A DNA stretch of 32,517 bases from Saccharothrix sp. ST-888 (GCF_000955975.1 NZ_JYJF01000084.1:1-32517); one strand, 5' to 3'. Shown: positions 7,801 through 16,578, numbered from the stretch's first letter. Notes: a model not told the origin generated them from the sequence alone. Numbers and translations: made by a program.

Positions 7801-8781
7801 ATGATCGTCGACAGCGCCATCTACCGCGACGGCCGCCGGGTCCCGGGGCCGTCGGACCTCTCCGATGCCCTCGCGGCCGCCAGGACGGCCGGGGACGGCT
7901 TCGTCTGGCTGGGCCTGTTCGAGCCCACGGCCGAGGAGCTGGAACTGGTCAGCGCCGAGTTCGGCCTGCACCCGCTCGCCGTCGAGGATGCCGTGATGGC
8001 ACACCAGCGGCCCAAGCTGGAGCGGTACGAGGGCTCGCTCTTCATGGTCTTCAAGACGATCGGCTACCACGCCGACGGTCACGCCGTGAGCACCGGTGAG
8101 CTGATGCTCTTCGTCGGCGACTCCTACGTGGTGACGGTCCGCCACGGCACCGATCGCCCGCTGTCCGGCCTCCGGACGACACTGGAGAAGGAACAGGAAC
8201 TGCTCACCCTGGGGCCGGTCGCCGTTCTCTACGCGATCGCGGACGCGGTGGTGGACGGCTATCTCGACATCGCCTACACCCTGCAGGCCGAGCTGGACGA
8301 CCTGGAGGCCGAGGTGTTCGCACCCGGCCGCCCACCGCAGGGCATCGCCGAACGGATCTACGCCTTCAAACGTCAGGTGATGACCTTCCGTCGCGCCTCC
8401 CTGCCGCTCCAGGAGCCGATACTCCGTCTGGCGACCGGTGGCGTCGACCACATTCCCGAGAAGCTCCAGCCGTACCTGCGCGATGTGGCCGACCACCTCT
8501 CCCGGGTCAACGAGATGGTCGACGGCCTGGACCGGCTGCTCTCGGACATCCTCAACGCCAACCTCGCGCAGGTGAGCGTCCAGCAGAACGACGACATGCG
8601 GAAGATCTCGGCCTGGGCCGCACTGGCCGCCGTACCGACGCTGATCGCGGGCATCTACGGCATGAACTTCACCGACATGCCCGAGCTGCACTGGCACTGG
8701 GGCTACCCGGTGGCGATCGCGGTGACGCTCGCGATCTGCGTGGTGCTGTACCGGATCTTCAAACGCAGCGACTGGCTGTAG
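7801..8781 (+). CDS. corA: CorA-family magnesium/cobalt transporter
   Basis: A 326-residue inner-membrane protein. The N-terminal cytoplasmic domain (1 to about 260) leads into two C-terminal transmembrane helices. The first ends in the hallmark pore motif YGMNF (286-290), and the second (about 300-319) is followed by a short basic tail FKRSDWL. CorA forms a pentameric Mg2+ channel gated by cytoplasmic Mg2+. The start MIVDSAIYRDGRR matches Streptomyces homologs, although GGAGG at 7781-7785 is 15 nt away; an in-frame ATG at 7762 is the alternative. The gene is divergent from the histidine phosphatase gene. Confidence 0.92.
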   Translation: MIVDSAIYRDGRRVPGPSDLSDALAAARTAGDGFVWLGLFEPTAEELELVSAEFGLHPLAVEDAVMAHQRPKLERYEGSLFMVFKTIGYHADGHAVSTGELMLFVGDSYVVTVRHGTDRPLSGLRTTLEKEQELLTLGPVAVLYAIADAVVDGYLDIAYTLQAELDDLEAEVFAPGRPPQGIAERIYAFKRQVMTFRRASLPLQEPILRLATGGVDHIPEKLQPYLRDVADHLSRVNEMVDGLDRLLSDILNANLAQVSVQQNDDMRKISAWAALAAVPTLIAGIYGMNFTDMPELHWHWGYPVAIAVTLAICVVLYRIFKRSDWL

Positions 8782-8898
8782 CCCTGCGTCGGGCTCGCCT
8801 CACGGCCGAGCGGGGTGCCGATCTGGTGCTGATTCGATGCTGATCCGGTGACGAGTTGGTCCTATGCCGGATCGGCAGCCGGCGCAGTGCGGCGGCCC

Positions 8899-8933
8899 GG
8901 GCCCTCGACCGGCACGCAAGGGGTCGAGGGCCC
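8899..8933. terminator. Bidirectional terminator between corA and the LLM oxidoreductase
   Basis: GGGCCCTCGACC (8899-8910) and GGTCGAGGGCCC (8922-8933) are perfect 12-bp arms with an 11-nt loop, placed between two convergent genes. Confidence 0.88.
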
Positions 8934-8947
8934 CGTCGGACCAGGGC

Positions 8948-9994
8948 TCAGGCCAGTCCGGCCAGCTCCAGCGCCTCGACGCCTGCGCGGAGCGCGGCGA
9001 TCCGCTCGTCCAGGGTGAACCCGGCCGGCGCCAGGGTCAGCGTGGTGACGCCGGCGTCCGCGTACGCCTGCATCCGGTCGGCGATCCGGGCGGTGGAGCC
9101 CAGCAGCGAGGTGGCGTCGATCAGGTCGTGCGGGACGGCGGCGGCGGCACCCGCGTAGTCCCTGGCCAGGTAGCGCTCCTGGACCTCGTCTGCGGCCTGC
9201 TCGTAGCCCATCCGCCGGGTGAGCTGGTTGTAGAAGTTCTTCTCCTTGCTGCCCATGCCGCCGATGTAGAGCGCGGCGTAGGAACGCTGCGAGTCGGCGG
9301 CCGCCTTGACGTCCTCGCCGAGCGAGATGGCCACGGTCGGGCAGAGGTCGAAGCCGTCCAGGGTCTGCCCGGCCTTGGCCCGGCCGGCCTTGAGGGGCTC
9401 GACGGAGAGCGCGGCGTGCTCGGGCGCGAAGAAGATGCCGAGCCAGCCGTCGGCGATCTCGCCGGTCTGCTCCAGGTTCTTCGGACCGATCGCGGCGATG
9501 TACAGCGGGATGTGCTCACGCACCGGGTGCACCGTCAGCTTGATCGGCTTACCCGGGCCGCCGGGCAGCGGAAGCGTCCAGTTCGCGCCCTCGTGCACCA
9601 GCCGCTCGCGGGACATCGCCTTGCGGATGATCTCCACGTACTCCCGGGTGCGGGCCAGCGGCTTGTCGAACTTGACGCCGTACCAGCCCTCCGAGACCTG
9701 CGGCCCCGAGACGCCGAGGCCGAGCCGGAACCGTCCACCGGAGAGGGTGTCCAGGGTCGCGGCCGTCATCGCGGTCATCGCGGGCGTACGGGCCGGGATC
9801 TGGAAGATCGCCGAGCCGACGTCGATCCGCTCGGTCTTCGCGGCGACGTAGCTGAGCACGGTGGCGGCGTCGGAGCCGTACGCCTCGGCGGCCCAGCAGA
9901 CCGAGTAGCCGAGCCGGTCCGCCTCCTGGGCCACCGCGATGTTGTCGGCGTCCATGCCGAGTCCCCAGTAGCCGAGGTTGATGCCGAGTCGCAT
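8948..9994 (-). CDS. LLM-class F420-dependent oxidoreductase
   Basis: A 348-residue luciferase-like monooxygenase fold protein. Visible family features are MRLGINLGYWG at the start, AEAYGSDAATVLSYVAAKTERIDVG on strand/helix 2, TLDTLSGGRFRLGLGVSGPQ (the conserved GG-R-LGLG motif) and ADGWLGIFFAP. In actinobacteria this subclass uses coenzyme F420 rather than FMN to transfer hydride; the substrate cannot be told from sequence. It is divergent from the aldo/keto reductase gene across a 278-nt gap, so the two oxidoreductases may share a control region. A GAAGGG element precedes the ATG. Confidence 0.88.
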   Translation of the reverse strand: MRLGINLGYWGLGMDADNIAVAQEADRLGYSVCWAAEAYGSDAATVLSYVAAKTERIDVGSAIFQIPARTPAMTAMTAATLDTLSGGRFRLGLGVSGPQVSEGWYGVKFDKPLARTREYVEIIRKAMSRERLVHEGANWTLPLPGGPGKPIKLTVHPVREHIPLYIAAIGPKNLEQTGEIADGWLGIFFAPEHAALSVEPLKAGRAKAGQTLDGFDLCPTVAISLGEDVKAAADSQRSYAALYIGGMGSKEKNFYNQLTRRMGYEQAADEVQERYLARDYAGAAAAVPHDLIDATSLLGSTARIADRMQAYADAGVTTLTLAPAGFTLDERIAALRAGVEALELAGLA

Positions 9995-10272
9995 GGTGCC
10001 AAGCCCTTCAGTCGGTCCGGTCCGGTCGGTGCTCCGCCCGGCCGTTTCGCGGTCGTTGTTGCTGTTCCGGCGGGTACGCGTCCGTGTCGGCCGAGCGTAA
10101 CCGGGTGGTCGCGGATCAGGCTACTGGCCGGTAGACGTGGGCTGCGTCACGCCCGGCCGACCCGATCCCTGCGGGTCTGCCGGGCAGCCAGGGCCCCGGC
10201 CGCTACGCTCAGCCGACGGAGGAAGAACCCGCCCCCACCTGCGCATTTACCAGCTCACGGAGGCTCTGCCCG

Positions 10273-11253
10273 ATGGAAAAGCGTCACCTCGGCCGCACCG
10301 GGCTGCGGGTCTCCAGGCTCGGCCTCGGCACCATGACCTGGGCCAGGGACACCGACGAGCACGAGGCCGCCGAACAGCTCAAGGTCTTCGTCGACGCGGG
10401 GGGAACGCTGATCGACACCGCCGACGTGTACGCCGACGGCGGCGCCGAGTACCTGATCTCCCGGCTGACCGAGAGTCTCGTCCCCCGCTCCGAGCTGGTC
10501 ATCGCCACCAAGGCGGGCAGTGTCTCCGACTCCGACCGCCGCCTCGACACCTCGCGCGGCCGGATGCTCGCCGCCCTCGACGCCTCGCTGCGCCGGCTCG
10601 GCACCGACTACGTGGACCTGTGGCAGGTCCACGCGTACGACCCAGCCACTCCCACCGAGGAGACCCTGCACGCCCTCGACCTGGCCGTCAGTTCGGGCCG
10701 CGCCCGCTACGTCGGGGTCTCCAACTTCAGCGGCTGGCAGCTCGCCAAGGCGGCCACCTGGCAGCTCGGCCACCACGGGCGGGTGCCGCTGGCCGCCACC
10801 CAGATGGAGTACTCGCTGCTCCAGCGCGGCATCGAGCGCGAGGTGCTGCCCGCCGCCCTGGACGCCGGGATCGGGATCCTCGCCTCCTCACCGATCGGAC
10901 GAGGCGTCCTCACCGGCAAGTACCGGCACGGCGTACCGCCCGAGTCGCGCGGTGCCTCCCCCTACCTCACCGGCTTCGTCCAGCCCTACCTCGGCGACCG
11001 GTCCCGGCGCATCGTGGACGCCCTCGCCACCGCCGCCGACGGCCTCGCCAGCAGCCCCCTCGCGGTTGCCCTGGCCTGGGTCCGCGACCGGCCCGGCGTG
11101 GCAAGCGCCCTGGTCGGCGCCCGCACCGCCGCACAGCTGACTGCGGCGCTGTCGGTGGAGGCGCTTACGCTTCCGGGGGAGATTCGAGGCGCGCTGGACG
11201 ATGTGTCGGCGCCACTACACCGTTACCCCGACCAGGGCTGGACGGAGCTGTGA
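10273..11253 (+). CDS. Aldo/keto reductase
   Basis: A 326-residue NADPH-dependent oxidoreductase of the AKR TIM-barrel family. The catalytic tetrad is visible: Asp48 and Tyr53 in TLIDTADVYADG, Lys80 in VIATKAG and His120 in DLWQVHAYD. VGVSNFSGWQL and the C-terminal VGARTAAQL match the cofactor-binding strands. GGAGG lies 10 nt before the ATG. The substrate is unknown. The stop codon is 10 nt before the start of the RecD2-like gene, whose ribosome site overlaps this gene's end, so the two are co-transcribed. Confidence 0.92.
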   Translation: MEKRHLGRTGLRVSRLGLGTMTWARDTDEHEAAEQLKVFVDAGGTLIDTADVYADGGAEYLISRLTESLVPRSELVIATKAGSVSDSDRRLDTSRGRMLAALDASLRRLGTDYVDLWQVHAYDPATPTEETLHALDLAVSSGRARYVGVSNFSGWQLAKAATWQLGHHGRVPLAATQMEYSLLQRGIEREVLPAALDAGIGILASSPIGRGVLTGKYRHGVPPESRGASPYLTGFVQPYLGDRSRRIVDALATAADGLASSPLAVALAWVRDRPGVASALVGARTAAQLTAALSVEALTLPGEIRGALDDVSAPLHRYPDQGWTEL

Positions 11254-11263
11254 GGAGCGATTG

Positions 11264-13561
11264 ATGGGCGACGGGGACGTGGAGAACGGCCACGTGGAGA
11301 ACAGCGCTCCCGGGCACCGCACGGAGGCCGTCGCGGCCCTTGCGGAGGCGATCCGCAACATCGGCCGCCAGGGCGAGACGGTGGCGGCCGGTCAGCACGA
11401 CGCCCCGGTACGGAAAGCCGTCGCCGGGGACGCAGGTGAGGGCGCGGCTCGGGGCACGGGCGGCGACCGGGGTGGTTCCGCCTCCGTGCCGGCTTCCGGT
11501 GCTGGGGCCGAGGTTGGGGCCGCGGCTGCGGCTGGCGTTGGGATGGGGAGCGAGGCTGGGGCCGGAGTTGAGCCCGGCCCGGTGACGGATCGGCAGCGCG
11601 CCGATGCGCTCCGAGCCGCTGCCGAGGTGCTGTCGGCCGGCGGTGCACCGAGCGCGCTGGCGGCTGCCGCCGTCGCCGAGTTCGGCGAGGGCGCAGCGGA
11701 GGCGCTGCGGGCCGACCCCTGGGCCGTGCTCGCACTGCCCGGCGTCCGGCCCGAGCACGCGGACGGCTTCGCACGCGGGCTGCTCGGCCCGGCCGCCGGC
11801 CCCGGCGACCGGCGCCGCGCGCAGGCGCTGGTGCCCTGGCTGCTGGAGCAGGCGGTGCTGCGCGGCCACTCCGCCGTCGAGATCGGCGAGGTGGTCACCG
11901 GGCTGGAGAAGCTCGGCCTGCCCGATGCGGCTGCCGCCCTCCAGGAGGTCGTGGTGGACGGCCGGGTGATGGCCTTTCAGGACGAGCTCCCGGGCAGCCA
12001 CCACACCACCTCGGACGAGGACGAGCCCCCGACCCGGACCCTGCTGGCCCTGGAGCGCCTCGCCCTGGCCGAGGAGAGCCTCGCCGATGGCCTTGTACGG
12101 ATCATGTCCACGTTCGTCCCCGCTGAGGACAAGCCCCTGACCGAGGACGAGCCCGAGACCGTATCCGAGAACACGGATGCGGACGCGGACGAAGGCCCGG
12201 CCGTAATCGAGGCCGACGCACCATCCTCCGCCGACGGTCCGACCGCCGACTCGGACGCGCCGGTCGAGGACTCCGACGCCGCCCAGCCGCAGGACGTCCG
12301 AACTCCGTCCCCGCGTGCCGTCGGCCCGTCCGCTTGGGAGAGCGCCGCCACCGCTGCGTCGACCTCCTCGGCGACGGCCCTGATCAGGGCCGTCGCGGCC
12401 GACCCGCTGGTCCTGCACACCGGCGGCGAGGCCGCGCGCGCCGAACCCGCCGCGCTGCTGCACGCGGCCCACGGTCTCGGCCTGCGCGTCTGGGCCGCGA
12501 CCTGGACGGACCAGGGGCGCGACAGCCTCGTCGCGCTGCTGCCCGCCGCCGGGTCCACCGACGATTCCGCCGGCGCGTCCCCCGATGACTCCGGCATTGC
12601 GGCTGCGGCACACGTCGTCACCCTCGCCGACCTGCTGTCCGGCACCGCCGGTCCGGGCCGAGCGGAGGACGGCTCGCTGGCGCTGGACGTCCTGATCGTC
12701 CTGGACGCCCCGCTGCTCGACGTCGAGCTGGCCGCGACCCTGCTGGAGGCCCTGGCCGATGGCACCCGGCTGGTGCTCAGCGGCGACCCGGGCCAGCTGT
12801 GGTCGGCCGGTCCCGGGCGGTTCTTCGCCGACCTGCTCGCCGCGAAGGCGTGCCCGGCCGTGGCGTCCCGAACCCCGGACTTCGGTCCGATCGGCGAACT
12901 GGTCTCCGGTATCGGCATCGGCGAACTGCAGAGCGTCGAGGCGCCGGAGAAGGAGGTGGTGATCGTCACCGCCAAGGACGGCGCCGAGGCCGTGCACCGG
13001 GCGATCCAGCTGCTCACCGACTCGATCCCGCGCGCGCTGGGCATCCCGGTCGAACAGGTGGTCCTGCTGACTCCCGGTCACGGCGGAAGCGCGGGCACCC
13101 GTGCGCTGAACGCCGCCGCCAAGGCCCGGCTCAACCCCGGCCCCGGGCGGTTCGGCGGCTTCGACCCGGGGGACCGCGTGGCGTACTCGCCCGTCCCCGG
13201 CATCACCCACCCGGCCCGGGTGGTGGACGGCGACGCGTCCGGTCTGCACCTCGAACTCTCCGACGGCACGCGGCTGACCGTCACCCCCGCCCAGGCCGCG
13301 AAGCTGCGCCACGGCTGGGCACTGACGGTGCATCAGGCGGTCGGCCGGCGCTGGCCCGGCGTGGTCGCCGTGCTGCCCGACGACGCGGCTGCCGGGCTGA
13401 CCAGGCAGTGGGTGTACACCGCGTTCGGACGTGCCGAGCGGCACCTGTCCGTGGTCCACGCGGCGGGCCAGGCGCTCCCGCAGGCCGTCGCCGAGCGGCC
13501 GGCCCAGCCGCGCACCACCCGACTCCGGGCGATCCTGGCCGAGCAGACCGGCGAGGCGTAG
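11264..13561 (+). CDS. RecD2-like helix-hairpin-helix protein with a degenerate P-loop
   Basis: A 765-residue protein from ATG 11264, with GAGGAG about 8 nt upstream. Residues about 150-225 (DPWAVLALPGVRPEHADGFA onward) look like the RecD2 helix-hairpin-helix module. After a long acidic linker (about 285-350) come positions equivalent to SF1B motifs: motif III SGDPGQLWSAGPGRFFADL (506-524), LLTPGHGGSAGTRALNAA (601-618), HGWALTVHQAVGRRWPGVV (683-701, UvrD_C_2) and VYTAFGRAERHLSVV (717-731). The Walker A position is TGGEAARAE instead of GGPGTGKT, and Walker B is LIVLDAP instead of LIVDEAS. ATP hydrolysis is therefore unlikely, and a structural or DNA-binding role is inferred. Confidence 0.8.
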   Translation: MGDGDVENGHVENSAPGHRTEAVAALAEAIRNIGRQGETVAAGQHDAPVRKAVAGDAGEGAARGTGGDRGGSASVPASGAGAEVGAAAAAGVGMGSEAGAGVEPGPVTDRQRADALRAAAEVLSAGGAPSALAAAAVAEFGEGAAEALRADPWAVLALPGVRPEHADGFARGLLGPAAGPGDRRRAQALVPWLLEQAVLRGHSAVEIGEVVTGLEKLGLPDAAAALQEVVVDGRVMAFQDELPGSHHTTSDEDEPPTRTLLALERLALAEESLADGLVRIMSTFVPAEDKPLTEDEPETVSENTDADADEGPAVIEADAPSSADGPTADSDAPVEDSDAAQPQDVRTPSPRAVGPSAWESAATAASTSSATALIRAVAADPLVLHTGGEAARAEPAALLHAAHGLGLRVWAATWTDQGRDSLVALLPAAGSTDDSAGASPDDSGIAAAAHVVTLADLLSGTAGPGRAEDGSLALDVLIVLDAPLLDVELAATLLEALADGTRLVLSGDPGQLWSAGPGRFFADLLAAKACPAVASRTPDFGPIGELVSGIGIGELQSVEAPEKEVVIVTAKDGAEAVHRAIQLLTDSIPRALGIPVEQVVLLTPGHGGSAGTRALNAAAKARLNPGPGRFGGFDPGDRVAYSPVPGITHPARVVDGDASGLHLELSDGTRLTVTPAQAAKLRHGWALTVHQAVGRRWPGVVAVLPDDAAAGLTRQWVYTAFGRAERHLSVVHAAGQALPQAVAERPAQPRTTRLRAILAEQTGEA

Positions 13562-13578
13562 TCCCAGCCGGGTATTGC

Positions 13579-13665
13579 ACCGCCCCGGGGCGCGGGAGGA
13601 GCCGCGCGAGAACCCTGCACGTTCGCAGGGAGTCGCCCGCGCAGTTCCCCGCGCCTCGGGGCGGT
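13579..13665. repeat. Streptomyces-type intergenic hairpin repeat (GGGGAACTGCGCG family)
   Basis: Arms at 13579-13596 and 13648-13665 pair over 18 bp with one mismatch, and an inner stem CCCTGC (13613-13618)/GCAGGG (13625-13630) fills the loop. On the minus strand the right side reads GCGCGGGGAACTGCGCG, the core of a repeat I know to be scattered between Streptomyces genes. It lies between two convergent genes and can act as a bidirectional terminator. Confidence 0.75.
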
Positions 13666-13791
13666 ACCGCATGGCTGCCCCTTGCACCCCGGGTGGGGCG
13701 TCGCCGCGTGTGCGCCGAGGGCAGCCTCCAGGGGCAGCGAGGGCGGTGCCGATGGTCTCCCTCCGGCACCGCCCACCGTCGTCGGCCTGGC

Positions 13792-14409
13792 TCAGCCCTC
13801 GCCCTCGAAGGACTCCAGGTCGTCGTCGTAGACCTCGCTGACGTCGAAGCGACAGATCAGCAGCTGCGGGTCCGCACCGTCGAAGGGCTCGGGCAGCCAC
13901 TCCCCCGGGTCGGACGGCTCGGTCGCCGCGACCCAGAGCGTGGAGTCGCCCTCCTCCAGGCCGAACTCCTCGCAGCGGGCCGCGATTTCGTCCGGTTCGT
14001 ACTCCCCGAAGAGCACGCCGATCGCCGCGTTGACGCCGCCGTCCTTGCCGCCGCCGGGAGTGAGGGTGCTGTCCACCCGCTCCGCCTGGGTGCGCAGCCG
14101 CTTCGCGTCGGCGACCAGGTAGTCGCGGCGGATCAGCACGCTGATCGCCTCGGGCTGGTCCGGGCCGGCGTAGCCGCCGGTGCCTTCGTCCCCCGGGACT
14201 TCGAAGGGAGTGACCTCGTCGTAGACCTCGTAGAGGATCTGGTCGTAGGCGATGGCCGCCGCTGCGAGCTCCTCGTAGGCGGTGACAACAGCAGGATCGT
14301 CCGCTGCTGCAGGGGCGGAGACCGCTTGCAGGTGGCGGTCGATGGCTGCCTTGACCGCCTCGGCGGCGGCGCGTACCTCGGCGATGGTGAGCTGCGCGGC
14401 ATCAGACAT
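13792..14409 (-). CDS. Conserved acidic hypothetical protein
   Basis: A 205-residue soluble protein starting MSDAAQLTIAEVRAAAEAV. The open frame runs further upstream to 15105, but only from ATG 14409 does it show coding character. The N-terminal half is Ala-rich and helical, followed by YDQILYEVYDEVTPFEVPGDEG, and the C-terminal half is acidic, ending DDDLESFEGEG. There is no signal peptide, membrane segment or recognisable catalytic motif. From its place between the RecD2-like gene and the DUF5703 gene it is likely the Streptomyces SCO1671/1672-type protein. I cannot assign a function. GGGGAGA is 13 nt before the ATG, a loose ribosome site. Confidence 0.75.
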   Translation of the reverse strand: MSDAAQLTIAEVRAAAEAVKAAIDRHLQAVSAPAAADDPAVVTAYEELAAAAIAYDQILYEVYDEVTPFEVPGDEGTGGYAGPDQPEAISVLIRRDYLVADAKRLRTQAERVDSTLTPGGGKDGGVNAAIGVLFGEYEPDEIAARCEEFGLEEGDSTLWVAATEPSDPGEWLPEPFDGADPQLLICRFDVSEVYDDDLESFEGEG

Positions 14410-14917
14410 GGTGCTGACGCTATCTCCCCGGAGCGACGACACGCACAGGGGTTGTCGCCTACATCCGTGAATTCCCGGCAACTTACCCCCGGATGTCCGG
14501 TCCGGGTGGTTCTGTGACACCCCGGACCGTCCGCCTCCGGACCGCCTCCGGACCGTCCCCGGAGCCGGACGCCGCCCGGCCGGCGTCCACCGACCGGTCC
14601 GTCTGCGGGTCCGCGCGCCAGTCCACTCGCCCTTCTGCTCGTGATTCCGCTCGCCGGTCCACCCGTCGTCCGGCGGTGGCCTGCAGCCGGGTCTTGCGCG
14701 CCTGCGCGCGCCCGTGCGGGCCCGTGCACGCCCACGGCGCACGCATCGCAGGAGCCCCGTCTGGGTATCTGGTCCGCAGCAGGAAAACTGATTGCCTGTC
14801 AGTGCGGTTCGCGACACCCTCGCTGGCAGCAGCCGCCCGGGACCGGCCCGCAGGACCGGTCCTGTTGTCACAGGCAGGTCGTACCCTGGCCTCCACACGT
14901 TCCGCAGGAGGAGAGTT
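14410..14917. other. 508-nt divergent intergenic region, no gene seen
   Basis: The stretch lies between two divergent genes. It contains short GC-rich repeats such as CTCCGGACCGCCTCCGGACC near 14,535 and CGTGCGGGCCCGTGCACG-like palindromic sequence near 14,710. Frames across it (for example 14493-14921) are Arg/Ser/Pro-rich shadows without homology. It presumably carries the promoters of both flanking genes. Confidence 0.5.
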
Positions 14918-15127
14918 TTGACCCCACCCAAACTGGTCCGGCAGCCCGAGTACGAGTACCAGTCGCTGCGCATGCCGCGCGGCACGTCCCGGAACGCGGC
15001 CCGGCAGTTGCTCACCGAGCACGCCGAGTACGGGAACTGGGAGTTGGACCGGCTGCGACTGTTCCCGGACGGCAGCCGTACGGTGCTGCTGCGCCGCCGG
15101 ATCATCCGGCAGGTCCGGAGCTGGTAG
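14918..15127 (+). CDS. DUF5703 family small protein
   Basis: A 69-residue basic protein. I chose TTG 14918 because AGGAGGAG at 14907-14914 is perfectly placed and the product TPPKLVRQPEYEYQSLRMPRG matches the Streptomyces DUF5703 family; a frame from 14792 would add a non-homologous Arg/Pro stretch. The core VRQPEYEYQSLRMPRGTSRNAARQLLTEHAEYGNWELDRLRLFPDGSRTV is highly conserved in the group, with a C-terminal basic cluster LRRRIIRQVRSW. The function is unknown. No signal peptide or membrane helix is seen. Confidence 0.85.
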   Translation: MTPPKLVRQPEYEYQSLRMPRGTSRNAARQLLTEHAEYGNWELDRLRLFPDGSRTVLLRRRIIRQVRSW

Positions 15128-15293
15128 CGGTGCGGCGCCAGCGGTCAGCGGGCAGCAGTCAACGGGTGCAGCTCGGCGGGAGCAGACCAGCAGGTGCGGC
15201 TCGGCGAGTGGATCGGGGCCTCTCGGCCTGCGGCTTCGGTGGATCGTCGGATGTCGGACGCCACCGTCACCGTCACTGTCTGCGCACGACAGC

Positions 15294-15327
15294 GCGCCCG
15301 CAGCCGTAATCGCACGACTGCGGGCGC
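15294..15327. terminator. Inverted repeat between the DUF5703 and long chaplin genes
   Basis: GCGCCCGCAG (15294-15303) and CTGCGGGCGC (15318-15327) form a perfect 10-bp stem with a 14-nt loop between convergent genes. The preceding 165 nt (15128-15293) hold no gene I can support. Confidence 0.75.
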
Positions 15328-15369
15328 CTGTACGGCCCTCCGGACGGCCTTCGGTCCCGAGGGTGGGGC

Positions 15370-16251
15370 TCAGCGGGCCCCGGCGCGGGCGCGACGGTAG
15401 AGCACACCGCCCGCGAGCAGCAGCGCCACACCGGCCGGGGCGATCAGCTCCAGCCCGGACGCACCGGTGGAGGCCAGCTGCTCACGGCTCGGCGGGCTGA
15501 CCAGCGACTGCTGGGGCGCCTGGGGCTGCGACACCGTCGCGGCCGGCGGGGTGTGGCTGCCGCCGCCCGTGTCGGTACCGGTCGGCGGGGTGCTGACCGG
15601 GGGCGCGCTGCGCGGCGGCACGTGGGTACCGGTTTCTCCGGGCGGGCAGTCGTCGCCGGGCACGGGCTGCGGGTGGCTCGGCGGGGTGACCTCGGTCGCA
15701 CCGTGGTTGCCGCAGTCGTTGCCGACGGCCGGGTTCCCGACGCCGATCACGTTGACGGAGTTCCCGCAGGCGTTCACCGGGATGCTGATCGGTGCCTGAG
15801 CACTGTTGCCGGAGATGACTCCCGGCGAGTTCTGCGCACCGCCCTGGGACGAGGCGCCCGACCCCGCGTGCGCGGGACCGCCCGAACCAGTGGGCCCGCC
15901 GTGGTCATCGCCCGTGCCGTAGTCACCGGCGCCGTCGGGGCTGCCGTGGCCACTCGGGCTGTGCTCACCGGGCGCGATCTGCCCGCCGTGTACAGCGCTC
16001 CCGCCGTGGGACACGTTCCCGCAGTTGTTCCCCATCGCCGGGTTGAGCAGACCGACCACGTTGACCGTGTTGCCGCAGGCGTTGACGGGGATGTCCACGG
16101 GGGCCTGCACGCTGTTTCCGGAGCCCACCCCTGGCGAGTTGGCCGCGCCGCCATGGGCTTCGGCACTTGCGTACGCGTAGCCCGCGGTGGAGGCCAGCAC
16201 ACTGCCGGTGGCCACGGCAGTGAGGATTCCTCTCTTGGCGACCTGTCGCAT
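15370..16251 (-). CDS. chpC: Long chaplin with two chaplin domains and a sortase signal
   Basis: A 293-residue secreted cell-wall protein. A signal peptide ends near Ala30. Chaplin domain 1 (34-79) has Cys59 and Cys77 in NSPGVGSGN and GNTVNVVGLLNPAMGNNC; domain 2 (137-182) has Cys162 and Cys180. A Gly/His-rich linker joins them, and a Pro/Thr-rich spacer (190-255) spans the wall. The C-terminus is LASTG (259-263), a hydrophobic helix (268-284) and RRARAGAR, the class E sortase LAxTG signal. Long chaplins anchor the amyloid-like sheath that makes aerial hyphae hydrophobic. I use chpC by position next to chpH; ChpA and ChpB have the same layout. Confidence 0.9.
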   Translation of the reverse strand: MRQVAKRGILTAVATGSVLASTAGYAYASAEAHGGAANSPGVGSGNSVQAPVDIPVNACGNTVNVVGLLNPAMGNNCGNVSHGGSAVHGGQIAPGEHSPSGHGSPDGAGDYGTGDDHGGPTGSGGPAHAGSGASSQGGAQNSPGVISGNSAQAPISIPVNACGNSVNVIGVGNPAVGNDCGNHGATEVTPPSHPQPVPGDDCPPGETGTHVPPRSAPPVSTPPTGTDTGGGSHTPPAATVSQPQAPQQSLVSPPSREQLASTGASGLELIAPAGVALLLAGGVLYRRARAGAR

Positions 16252-16349
16252 GTACTCCCCTGACTTCTGATTGTCGGAATTCCTGACGAAGCTGCTGCCC
16301 GTCTACGGGATAACGAGGCATGACCGTAAAGGTTGAGCCGAACGGGGTT

Positions 16350-16358
16350 CGTTCACCC
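16350..16358 (-). promoter_or_regulatory. GGGTGAAYG motif upstream of the long chaplin
   Basis: GGGTGAACG on the minus strand, 99 nt upstream of the start. The same motif appears in both orientations upstream of chpH (16905-16913 plus, and GGGTGAATG at 16956-16948 minus). Chaplin genes are known to be developmentally controlled (sigma BldN); whether this motif belongs to that control is inference. Confidence 0.35.
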
Positions 16359-16410
16359 AAACGTGTCATCTCGGATTGCAGACTGACCCGCAGGCCGGAT
16401 AAGCAGGAAC

Positions 16411-16447
16411 GCGCCCCCGGGCGGAGCCATCCGCCGCCCGGGGGCGC
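16411..16447 (-). terminator. Strong hairpin downstream of chpH
   Basis: GCGCCCCCGGGCGG (16411-16424) pairs perfectly with 16434-16447 across a 9-nt loop. It lies 130 nt past the chpH stop in its direction of transcription and upstream of the long chaplin promoter, so it separates the two units. Confidence 0.8.
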
Positions 16448-16578
16448 ATTGATCAGTGAACCGGCTCGACCGACAGCACGTGCGCCGGTACCGCGCGCAA
16501 CACCACCTGCGCCGCTACCGCTCGTACCGCTGCCGCGTGAGCCGTCACCGCTCTATGGGAGCTGCCGTAACGGGCTGC

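Larger units (their letters stand above)
16252..16578. other. Intergenic region between the two chaplin genes
   Basis: This 327-nt gap holds the long chaplin's leader and promoter region (16252 to about 16380, with GGGTGAACG on the minus strand at 16350-16358), then the terminator of chpH, then about 130 nt of Arg-codon-like GCCGCTACCGCTCGTACCGC repeats with no credible gene. Confidence 0.5.

Noticed and set aside
12799..14517. Long plus-strand open frame (572 codons) overlapping the RecD2-like gene and the hypothetical gene
   Set aside because: Arg/Gly/Pro-rich translation without any family similarity. It is a GC-driven shadow of two genes with clear coding character in other frames.
14493..14921. 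142-codon frame in the gap before the DUF5703 gene
   Set aside because: Ser/Arg/Pro-rich with no homology, and it runs into the well-placed ribosome site of the DUF5703 gene.
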